Shown here piece by piece: positions 30,172 through 36,072 of a DNA stretch of 36,072 nucleotides (position 1 is its first letter; every line of letters starts with the position of its first letter). Origin of the DNA: Phenylobacterium sp. (lineage in GTDB: Bacteria > Pseudomonadota > Alphaproteobacteria > Caulobacterales > Caulobacteraceae); the NCBI RefSeq assembly GCF_016793285.1, contig NZ_JAEUMO010000252.1:1-36072 (forward strand), read 5' to 3'. Position numbers and translations under genes: made by a program. The notes beneath the pieces were generated by a model. That model saw nothing but the letters and a program-made list of their open reading frames with translations, was not told the DNA's origin and did not search any database.

Positions 30172-31134
30172 TCAGGACGTCGGCCTGGCCGCGTTGGCCA
30201 GCACATGCTCGACGCCCGCGACGGCGCGGTCGCCGTAGGCGAGGCCCAGCAGGGTGCGGTGGTCGGCCTTCTCCACGGCCTCGATCATCGGGGCGTTCGA
30301 GCCGCGCGCCGGCGCCTGGCGCACCTCGTCCCACATCGCCATCGCCCGTGACGGCGGCCCGGCCGTGATGACGGCCACCGGCCACTCGGGCCGCAGCGGG
30401 CCCGCTGCGGCGGCCTGCTCGGCGGCGTCGCGCCAGCTCTGCACCTCGACATAGGCCGTCCGGCTCTGGCGGCCCGAGATGAAGCCGCGGCGCTTCTCGG
30501 CCTTGCCCTGCGCGGGCAGGCCGATGCGGTCGCCCCACCAGTAGAGCGGCTTGGTCAGGCCCAGGCTGCCGGCGACGGCGCCCAGGCGCGCGAGGCCGCG
30601 CATGCGGTCGGCGAACTGGCTGGCCTCGCGCCGCTCGATCATCTCGGGCGTCACCGCGTCCAGCAGCACCAGCCCCACGACCTGGTCCGGATGCGACGCC
30701 GCAAACTGGCGCAGGTAGAGCCCCGCCATCGAATGCCCCATCAGCACGTAGGGGCCGCGCTCGCCCGAGGCGGCCATCAGCCTGGCCATGTCGCCGACGA
30801 TGGCGTTCCCGTCGCGCGGCGCGGGGCCCGCCTCGGAATAGCCCATGCCGGCGCGGTCGTAGGCGCACGAGCGCAGGCCCCTGGCGGTGAGCTTCTGCTG
30901 GATCGCGGCGAAGTCGGCGGCGCCGCTGAACGCGCCGGCCTCCAGCCAGACCACCGGCTGGGCGCCCTTCGGGCCCTCGCAGACGAGGCGCAGCCTGCGC
31001 CCGCCGATGTCGACCATCTCGCCGCGCGGCTTGTAGCTGCGGCTGATCACTTCGGCGGCGACCGCGGCGGCGCCCCACGAGAAGGCGGCGACGGCGACGA
31101 GCGTGAGGAGCGAGAGCATCAACAGGCGCAGCAT
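30172..31134 (-). CDS. Alpha/beta hydrolase with N-terminal membrane anchor
   Basis: The product is 320 aa. Residues 1-27 (MLRLLMLSLLTLVAVAAFSW onward) form a signal anchor or signal peptide. The hydrolase domain has WLEAGAFSGAADF, the strand-turn AYDRAGMGYSEAG, and the nucleophile elbow GHSMAGLYLR with Ser135. The catalytic His is probably in EKADHRTLLGL near the C-terminus. This pattern is common in extracytoplasmic esterases and haloperoxidase-like hydrolases. It is convergent with the SRP RNA gene and ends about 40 bp from it. Confidence 0.9.
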   Translation of the reverse strand: MLRLLMLSLLTLVAVAAFSWGAAAVAAEVISRSYKPRGEMVDIGGRRLRLVCEGPKGAQPVVWLEAGAFSGAADFAAIQQKLTARGLRSCAYDRAGMGYSEAGPAPRDGNAIVGDMARLMAASGERGPYVLMGHSMAGLYLRQFAASHPDQVVGLVLLDAVTPEMIERREASQFADRMRGLARLGAVAGSLGLTKPLYWWGDRIGLPAQGKAEKRRGFISGRQSRTAYVEVQSWRDAAEQAAAAGPLRPEWPVAVITAGPPSRAMAMWDEVRQAPARGSNAPMIEAVEKADHRTLLGLAYGDRAVAGVEHVLANAARPTS

Positions 31135-31187
31135 TTCTACTGCCTAGCCCGTTTGGCGCGCGTCCCGCCACCCTCGCGAGCCGACAA

Positions 31188-31220
31188 GGCGGCCGGTCCG
31201 CGCGGACCGGCCGCCTGCGG
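31188..31220 (-). terminator. Terminator-like hairpin after the EF-hand gene
   Basis: GGCGGCCGGTCC (31,188-31,199) and GGACCGGCCGCC (31,204-31,215) form a perfect 12-bp stem with a GCGC loop. On the minus strand it lies 7 bp after the EF-hand stop and is followed by TTGTCGG, a weak U tract. Termination of the EF-hand message is the simplest reading. Confidence 0.75.
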
Positions 31221-31222
31221 GC

Positions 31223-31948
31223 TCAGGCGCTCAGCGAGGCCTGGGCGCCGTCGCCGCGGGTGCGGCCGGCGGCGCGGAAGGCGTCGAGGGCGCTGGTCAG
31301 CTCGACGCTGTTCAGCGTTCCGTCGCCGTCGGCGTCGAGGCCGCCGAAGGCGCTGGAGAGCGTGTCCGCCTCCTCGCCGAGGGCGTTGGCGATCTCGGAC
31401 AGCGACAGTCCGCCGTCGTCGTCGGCATCGACCTCGCCGATCAGCTTCGCGGCGATGTCGGAGCTGGCGGGCGGACCGCCGGGCGGCGGGCCGCCTGCGC
31501 GTCGGCCGCCTTCGGGCCGCGCGGCCTGGAAGCCGGCTTCGACCTCGTCGGCGCTCAGCTTGCTGTCGCCGTCGGCGTCGAGCTTGCCGATCGCCTCGCC
31601 GAGCGCCTCAGCGCCGGAGCCGGTAGCGGCCGCGATCTCCTCGGCGCTGAGCACCCCGTCGCCGTCGGTGTCGAGCGATTGCACGAGGCCGGTGGCGGGG
31701 TCGCTTCCGGTCTCGCCGTCCTCCTGCACGCCCAGCAGGCTGGACAGCGTGCCGGACGCGAACGATTGCGCGCCGCCGCCCGGGGGCGGCCCCGGCGGCG
31801 GACCGCCCGGCGGCGGGCCCGAGCCGCGCGCGCCCCGCGCCTCACCCGGCTGATCTTGCCTGGTGTCCGATGTGGACTGCAGCAGCGAGCGGAGCGCCTG
31901 CGCGGCCCCGCTTGTTGCGTAACTACTGGATAAGCTTGAAATTTGCAC
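31223..31948 (-). CDS. Four-EF-hand calcium-binding protein
   Basis: This 241-aa protein contains four EF-hand loops: DTDGDGVLSAEE, DADGDSKLSADE, DADDDGGLSLSE and DADGDGTLNSVE. Each has Asp or Ser/Asn at the calcium-ligating positions and a Glu at position 12. Pro/Gly-rich linkers (GPPPGGPPPGPPPGGG near residue 50, GGPPPGGPP between loops 2 and 3) separate them. The N-terminus, MQISSLSSSYATSGAAQALR from GTG 31,948, lacks a classical signal peptide. A GGAAGGCAGG site precedes it. It may be annotated under the broad XopAW-like EF-hand family, but nothing here supports type III secretion. Confidence 0.88.
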   Translation of the reverse strand: MQISSLSSSYATSGAAQALRSLLQSTSDTRQDQPGEARGARGSGPPPGGPPPGPPPGGGAQSFASGTLSSLLGVQEDGETGSDPATGLVQSLDTDGDGVLSAEEIAAATGSGAEALGEAIGKLDADGDSKLSADEVEAGFQAARPEGGRRAGGPPPGGPPASSDIAAKLIGEVDADDDGGLSLSEIANALGEEADTLSSAFGGLDADGDGTLNSVELTSALDAFRAAGRTRGDGAQASLSA

Positions 31949-32325
31949 TCGGATTACCTGCCTTCCCTTCGAGGTTCGGGCGGCCGTCGGGGGTGACGGC
32001 GCCGGCAGGAGCGATGCAAGATCGCCGGCGGACGGGCCGGGCCGGATTGTTTCAATCGGCAGGGCGCGATTGAAACAGAGCCGCAGGCTTTGGGCGCGTG
32101 CGTGCCAGAGCGACGGATTTGTCCGCCCAGGCCGACATAATCCGCCCCGCGGGCGCGGCCAGGCGGGTGGGCAAGTTTCGCCGAGGTCCGGTTCTTTCCG
32201 CTGGGGCCCTTGCACGCCGCAGGCGCACCCGCTCGCGCGGGGCGCGAGAGGAGTTGCGGATTCGGCCTGCGGCGACCTATGGGCGATTGTCGGCGCCAGA
32301 TCGGCGCGGGCAATCGGGGGGTTTC
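31949..32325. promoter_or_regulatory. Divergent region between EF-hand and PEPxxWA-CTERM genes, with 11-bp inverted repeat
   Basis: This 377-bp gap has one strong feature: TGTTTCAATCG (32,048-32,058) and CGATTGAAACA (32,067-32,077), perfect 11-bp arms around an 8-bp spacer. It lies about 100 bp upstream of the EF-hand start and 250 bp from the CTERM gene. It could be an operator shared by both genes or an RNA hairpin. GGGGGG at 32,315-32,320 is the ribosome-binding site of the CTERM gene. An open frame covers 32,098-32,325 but reads as Arg-rich shadow. Confidence 0.55.
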
Positions 32326-33096
32326 ATGACCAGAATTCTTCTCGCCGCGCTGGGCGCGGCCACATCTCTGCTCGCCGTTTCGCCGGCGGCGGCCGGCGTC
32401 GTTCTCGACCAGGCCACGATACCCGAGACGGGGCATACGAACTTCGCGGGCGGAACGGGGCTTCAGGTGGGAACCAGGGGCGCCATCCAGACCTTCACGG
32501 TCGGCGTCAGCGGGTTCCTGGACCACGTCGTCGTGGCGGCCGAGAACTGGACGTTCCTCGGCGCGCCGGCCGGCCTTCGGCTCCAGGTGCAGAACGCATC
32601 CTACGCCACCCTCGTGTCGCAGGACTTCACGGCGGCCGACGTGCCGGACTTCGGGTTCGACGGGTTCGACTGGGTCAACGCGCTCTCGATGAGCGTCCGC
32701 GCGGCGAACATCGCCGTGACGGCCGGGGAACAGTATGTCCTCAAGGTCGCGGCGCTCGGCGACGTGGGCAATGTGGTGTGGCGCACCGGCTACGATGTCC
32801 AGGCGATCACCTACGCCGGCGGCGGCGCGGCCACCTACGACTTCTTCCCCGGCAACCCCAATCCGTTCCAGCTCGGCAACGACTTCGGCTTCAGGACCTA
32901 TGTCGACAACGGCGCGGGGCCGGGCGGGGGCGATCCGGATCCGGGCCCCGGCGGCGGCGACCCGGACCCGGGCCCCGGCGGCGGCGATCCGCCGGTCGGC
33001 GGCGTGCCCGAGCCCGCCACCTGGGCGTTGATGCTCGTGGGCTTCGGCGCCGCCGGCGCGGGCCTGCGGCGCCGGCGCAGGGTCCTCGCCGCCTGA
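32326..33096 (+). CDS. PEPxxWA-CTERM sorting domain protein with Gly/Asp/Pro repeat linker
   Basis: This 256-aa exported protein has a signal peptide (MTRILLAALGAATSLLAVSP), a jelly-roll-like beta-rich body (residues 25-195), and three 9-residue GPGGGDPDP-type repeats as a flexible spacer. The sorting signal follows: VPEPATW, the hydrophobic ALMLVGFGAAGAG, and RRRRR. The DNA of the linker is a 27-bp tandem repeat. I chose the ATG at 32,326 because the upstream frame has no signal peptide. It shares its sorting signal type with the gene at 24,945 but not its body. Confidence 0.9.
   Translation: MTRILLAALGAATSLLAVSPAAAGVVLDQATIPETGHTNFAGGTGLQVGTRGAIQTFTVGVSGFLDHVVVAAENWTFLGAPAGLRLQVQNASYATLVSQDFTAADVPDFGFDGFDWVNALSMSVRAANIAVTAGEQYVLKVAALGDVGNVVWRTGYDVQAITYAGGGAATYDFFPGNPNPFQLGNDFGFRTYVDNGAGPGGGDPDPGPGGGDPDPGPGGGDPPVGGVPEPATWALMLVGFGAAGAGLRRRRRVLAA
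32917..32994 (+). repeat. 27-bp tandem repeat in the CTERM-protein linker
   Basis: Three near-identical 27-bp units (32,917, 32,944 and 32,971, the last truncated by 3 bp) encode GPGGGDPDP twice and GPGGGDPP once. Copy number in such coding minisatellites can vary between strains by slippage, which would change the distance between the domain and the anchor. Confidence 0.85.
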
Positions 33097-33177
33097 TCCT
33101 GAACCGGCCGGGGGAGCGCGCGGATTTTCTGGCGCGTATCCCTTGGCCGGCGGAGACCCGACCCATTAGATAGCGGC

Positions 33178-35013
33178 ATGGGCGACGACTTCGACCGCGA
33201 CGATTCTCCGCCGGAGCGCGATCCGAACACGCCCGACATGTTCGGCGCCCCGCCGCCTTCGCCGAAGCCTGCTCCCGCAGAGGACGAAGGCGCGGCCTAC
33301 ACCGTCATCGCGCGGAAGTACCGGCCACGGTCGTTCGACGACCTCTACGGCCAGGAGGCGATGGTGCGCACGCTGCGCAACGCCTTCGCCAGCGGCCGGA
33401 TCGCGCACGCCTTCATGCTCACCGGCGTCCGCGGGGTGGGCAAGACCACCACGGCGCGGCTGCTGGCCCGGGCGCTGAACTACGAGACCGACGCGATCCA
33501 CGAGCCCTCGCTCGACCTGAGGGAAGAGGGCGTCCACTGCCGCTCGATCATCGAGGGGCGGCACATGGACGTGCTGGAACTCGACGCCGCCTCGCGGACG
33601 GGGGTCGGCGACATCCGCGACCTGCTGGAGGGCGTGCGCTACGCGCCGGTCGAGGCCCGCTACAAAGTCTACATCATCGACGAGGTCCACATGCTGTCGA
33701 CCGGGGCGTTCAACGCGCTCCTGAAGACGCTCGAGGAGCCGCCGCCCCACGCCAAGTTCATCTTCGCCACCACCGAGATCCGCAAGGTGCCGGTGACCAT
33801 CCTGTCGCGCACCCAGCGCTTCGACCTGCGCCGCGTGGAGCCGGACGTGCTGGTCAAGAACCTGGAGATGATCGGCGAGAACGAGGGCGCGCGCGTGGAG
33901 GCCGAGGGCCTGATGCTCATTGCACGGGCGGCCGAGGGTTCGGTCCGGGACGGCCAGTCGATGCTGGACCAGGCGATCGTGCAGGCCGAGCCGGGGCAGA
34001 CGGTGACGGCGGCGTCCATCCGCGACATGCTGGGCCTGGCCGACCGGGCGCAGACGATCGGGCTGTTCGAGCAACTGATGCGCGGCGAGGCGGGCGCGGC
34101 CATCGAGACCTTCCGCCAGCTCTACGGCTATGGCGCGAACCCCGACCAGGTGGTCATGGACCTGCTGGACCACGCGCACGGCGCGTCGGTGGCCAAGGCG
34201 GTCGGCCCGAATGCGCTGGTGATGCCGAAGGAACAGGCGCTGCGTCTGGCGGCGGTCGGCGCCGCGGTCTCGCAGGGCGTGCTCGCCCGGATCTGGCAAC
34301 TGCTGCTCAAGGCCTACGACGAGGTGCGCCGCGCGCCCGACGCGGCCGCCGCGGTCGACATGGCGCTGATCCGCCTGGCCTACGCGGCCGACCTGCCGGG
34401 GCCGGAGGAGGCGCTGAAGCGGCTGACGGGCGGCGAGCCGGTGGGCGGCGCGGGATCCCAGGGCGCCGGCCCCGCGGGGGGCGGCGCCCCTTCCGGCGGC
34501 GGTCCGGCGGCGCGGCAGGGCGGGGTCGCGGCCTCGGCGGTGGCGCGCCAGGCGATGCCGCTGTCGGCGCCCTCCACCGAGCCGGTGGCCGAACTGAAGA
34601 CCTTCGAGGACCTGCTGGCGCTGATCGACCGGCGGCGCGACATCCGCCTGAAGATGGACGTGGAGCGGTTCCTGCGGCCCATCAGCTTCCGGCCGGGCGC
34701 GATCGAGTACGAACCCGCCCCCGGCGCGCCGAACGACCTGGCCCAGCGGCTGGTCTCGCGGCTGAAGGACTGGACGGGCGAGCGGTGGCTGCTGTCGACC
34801 CAGGGCGGCGGCGGCGCCGAGAGCCTGTGGGAGAAGCAGAAGCGCGAGCAGCGCGAGGTGCGGGCCGAGATCGAGGAGGATCCGTTCGTGCGCTCGGTGA
34901 TGGAGGCCTTTCCGGGCGCGGAGATCGTCGGCGTGCGCAACCTGGAGACCGCCGCAGAGGCCGCCGCGCCGACGGAAGCCGCACCGCCGGACGAAGACGG
35001 CGACGACGAGTGA
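33178..35013 (+). CDS. dnaX: DNA polymerase III subunits gamma/tau
   Basis: This 611-aa clamp-loader ATPase has an N-terminal AAA+ domain with ARKYRPRSFDDLYGQ, Walker A GVRGVGKTTT (about residues 80-89), the ELDAASRTGV segment, Walker B YIIDEVHML and LKTLEEPPPHAKFIFATTE. Domain III and a tau-type C-terminal region follow. The zinc-binding module of most DnaX proteins (CGxCxxC) is almost gone: only one Cys (VHCRSI) remains of four. The first 40 residues are a Pro-rich extension. I see no clear slippery heptamer for gamma. It is followed by a repeat and then ybaB. Confidence 0.96.
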   Translation: MGDDFDRDDSPPERDPNTPDMFGAPPPSPKPAPAEDEGAAYTVIARKYRPRSFDDLYGQEAMVRTLRNAFASGRIAHAFMLTGVRGVGKTTTARLLARALNYETDAIHEPSLDLREEGVHCRSIIEGRHMDVLELDAASRTGVGDIRDLLEGVRYAPVEARYKVYIIDEVHMLSTGAFNALLKTLEEPPPHAKFIFATTEIRKVPVTILSRTQRFDLRRVEPDVLVKNLEMIGENEGARVEAEGLMLIARAAEGSVRDGQSMLDQAIVQAEPGQTVTAASIRDMLGLADRAQTIGLFEQLMRGEAGAAIETFRQLYGYGANPDQVVMDLLDHAHGASVAKAVGPNALVMPKEQALRLAAVGAAVSQGVLARIWQLLLKAYDEVRRAPDAAAAVDMALIRLAYAADLPGPEEALKRLTGGEPVGGAGSQGAGPAGGGAPSGGGPAARQGGVAASAVARQAMPLSAPSTEPVAELKTFEDLLALIDRRRDIRLKMDVERFLRPISFRPGAIEYEPAPGAPNDLAQRLVSRLKDWTGERWLLSTQGGGGAESLWEKQKREQREVRAEIEEDPFVRSVMEAFPGAEIVGVRNLETAAEAAAPTEAAPPDEDGDDE

Positions 35014-35023
35014 CGCGGCGAAG

Positions 35024-35112
35024 CCGCTTGAATCGAACCGCGGAAAACGCGGAACGACGCGGAAGGGCGGCGGGGATTCCGTGTCATTCCGCGGTTTTCC
35101 TTCGAAAGCGCC
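35024..35112. repeat. Family 2 hairpin repeat between dnaX and ybaB
   Basis: The left arm is ACCGCGGAAA / ACGCGGAACG / ACGCGGAAGG; the right arm is the reverse complement (ATTCCGTGTCATTCCGCGG, then TTTTCC). It is preceded by GAAGCCGCTTGAATCG and followed by GCGCCTGCGGCGC, related to the tails at 3,598 and 27,690. It fills nearly all of the 121-bp gap inside the dnaX-ybaB-recR operon and could reduce or process read-through. Confidence 0.8.
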
Positions 35113-35134
35113 TGCGGCGCGATGAGTGGATGTG

Positions 35135-35461
35135 ATGAAAGACCTGAACTCCCTGATGAAGCAGGCGCAGGCGATGCAGCAGCGCATGGCCGACGCCCAG
35201 GAGAAGATCGCCGCGCTGGAGGTGGAGGGCACGTCCGGCGGCGGGATGGTGAAGCTTGTGCTGAAGGGCGCGGGCGAGCTGGCGCGCGTGGAGCTGGACG
35301 AGAGCCTGATGGCGCCCGGCGAGGGCGAGGTGGTGGCCGACCTGATGGTGGCCGCCCACGCGGACGCCAAGCGCAAGCTGGACGCCGCCCAGGCCGAGCT
35401 GATGCGCGAGGCGGCCGGGCCGCTGGCGGGCATGAACATCCCCGGCATGCCGAAGTTCTGA
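35135..35461 (+). CDS. ybaB: YbaB/EbfC family nucleoid-associated protein
   Basis: This 108-aa DNA-binding protein forms a dimeric tweezer-like structure and is usually encoded between dnaX and recR, as here. The N-terminal helix [20 protein letters not shown], the [20 protein letters not shown] strand region and the ending PGMPKF are characteristic. Start: ATG at 35,135; GTG codons at 35,126 and 35,132 would add only three residues or fewer. The stop is 1 bp before the recR start. Confidence 0.94.
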   Translation: MKDLNSLMKQAQAMQQRMADAQEKIAALEVEGTSGGGMVKLVLKGAGELARVELDESLMAPGEGEVVADLMVAAHADAKRKLDAAQAELMREAAGPLAGMNIPGMPKF

Positions 35462-35462
35462 G

Positions 35463-36065
35463 TTGGCCGCCTCCGCCGGACCCGAGATCGAGCGGCTGAT
35501 CGGGCTGCTCGCCAAGCTGCCGGGGCTGGGGCCGCGGTCGGCCCGGCGCGCGGCGCTGGCGCTGCTCAAGCGCCGCGACCAACTCCTGCTGCCGCTGACG
35601 GACGCGATGGGCGAGGCGGCGCGGCGCGTGAGGACCTGCCAGGTGTGCGGGGCGCTCGACACGCAGGATCCCTGCGCGATCTGCGGCGACGGCGTGCGCG
35701 ACGGGGCGCTGATCTGCGTGGTGGAGGAGGTCGGCGCGCTCTGGGCGATGGAGCGGGCGGGCGCGTTCCGGGGCCGCTACCACGTCCTCGGGGGGCTGCT
35801 GTCGGCGCTCGACGGCGTCGGCCCCGAGGCGCTGAAGATCGGCCCCCTGGTGACCCGGGCGACGGCGCCGGAAGTGCGCGAGGTGATCCTCGCGCTGCCG
35901 GCCACCGTGGACGGCCAGACCACCGCCCACTACCTGGCCGAACGGCTCGCGGGCGCCGACGTCAGCGTCACCATGCTGGCCCGCGGCGTGCCGGTGGGCG
36001 GCGAACTCGACTGGCTGGACGACGGCACCATCGCCCAGGCGATGCGGGCGCGCCGGCCAGCCTAG
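35463..36065 (+). CDS. recR: Recombination protein RecR
   Basis: RecR acts with RecF and RecO to load RecA at single-stranded gaps. The protein is 200 aa and complete. It has the N-terminal helix-hairpin-helix ([18 protein letters not shown]), the four-Cys zinc finger [16 protein letters not shown], and a Toprim domain with [17 protein letters not shown] and [17 protein letters not shown]. The TTG start at 35,463 lies 1 bp after the ybaB stop, so translation is probably coupled. The gene ends 7 bp before the end of the window. Confidence 0.96.
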   Translation: MAASAGPEIERLIGLLAKLPGLGPRSARRAALALLKRRDQLLLPLTDAMGEAARRVRTCQVCGALDTQDPCAICGDGVRDGALICVVEEVGALWAMERAGAFRGRYHVLGGLLSALDGVGPEALKIGPLVTRATAPEVREVILALPATVDGQTTAHYLAERLAGADVSVTMLARGVPVGGELDWLDDGTIAQAMRARRPA

Positions 36066-36072
36066 AGCGCGC

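Noticed and set aside
31223-31948. Type III effector (XopAW-like) label for the EF-hand protein
   Set aside because: The name stems from a broad EF-hand family; there are no secretion system genes or secretion signal here.
32098-32325. Upstream extension of the second CTERM protein
   Set aside because: It would place 76 Arg-rich residues before a perfect signal peptide; the ATG at 32,326 has a GGGGGG site.
34380-35930. Long minus-strand frame across dnaX, ybaB and recR
   Set aside because: It spans three recognised genes and intergenic repeats on the other strand and reads as low-complexity Pro/Arg/Ser shadow.
1-36072. tRNA or rRNA genes, prophage, integrase or toxin-antitoxin pairs
   Set aside because: I looked for cloverleaf T-arm sequences, integrase motifs and small gene pairs and saw none that could be supported.

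Overview
The window (36,072 bp) is high-GC chromosomal DNA from an alphaproteobacterium, most likely a member of Caulobacteraceae such as Phenylobacterium or a close relative. Evidence: densely packed high-GC genes; a Flp-type pilin next to a CpaA prepilin peptidase; kdsB overlapping pheA with a divergent membrane-anchored cytochrome c; a TonB receptor/DUF6607 pair behind a Fur-like palindrome; PEPxxWA-CTERM proteins; and dnaX-ybaB-recR with an alphaproteobacterial-type SRP RNA close by. The genus is inferred from memory of families, not from a search. No phage, integrase, transposase, CRISPR array or tRNA was found.

Layout. 1-5.7 kb: a serine hydrolase cut by the window edge, an acyl-CoA dehydrogenase, a glutathione transferase, an alpha/beta hydrolase, a GrdB-like selenoprotein B family protein (Cys form) and a 66-aa unknown. 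5.8-9.7 kb: an SRPBCC protein, then a Fur-type operator controlling a haem/siderophore TonB receptor and DUF6607. 9.7-10.7 kb: a small DUF559 endonuclease gene enclosed by two inverted copies of a roughly 100-bp hairpin repeat, then VanZ. 10.7-14.5 kb: htpX, a GGDEF-EAL protein and a dicarboxylate/amino acid symporter, all on the minus strand. 14.6-18.7 kb: AMP nucleosidase, a tyrosine phosphatase, an empty inverted pair of the same hairpin repeat, and an Atg22-like MFS transporter. 18.7-22 kb: pilA (58 aa), a terminator, cpaA, an M17 aminopeptidase and an NlpC/P60 protein. 22-24.6 kb: cytochrome c, then kdsB-pheA. 24.9-29.7 kb: a PEPxxWA-CTERM protein, nudC, yghU, a short-chain dehydrogenase and a secreted unknown. 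29.8-33.1 kb: a 30-aa membrane ORF, the SRP RNA, an alpha/beta hydrolase, a four-EF-hand protein and a second PEPxxWA-CTERM protein. 33.2-36.1 kb: dnaX-ybaB-recR.

Most genes are housekeeping or ordinary accessory genes. The most unusual structure is the intergenic repeat landscape. One family of GA-rich hairpin heads occurs as inverted pairs, once with a DUF559 nuclease gene inside (9,724-10,323) and once without (16,906-17,107). This recalls autonomous and non-autonomous forms of a REP/RAYT-like or MITE-like element, with a PD-(D/E)xK-type nuclease in place of a transposase. A second family, with a 9-10-nt period, lies at 3.5, 27.7 and 35.0 kb, with a similar design at 13.2 kb. These are hypotheses from hand alignment.
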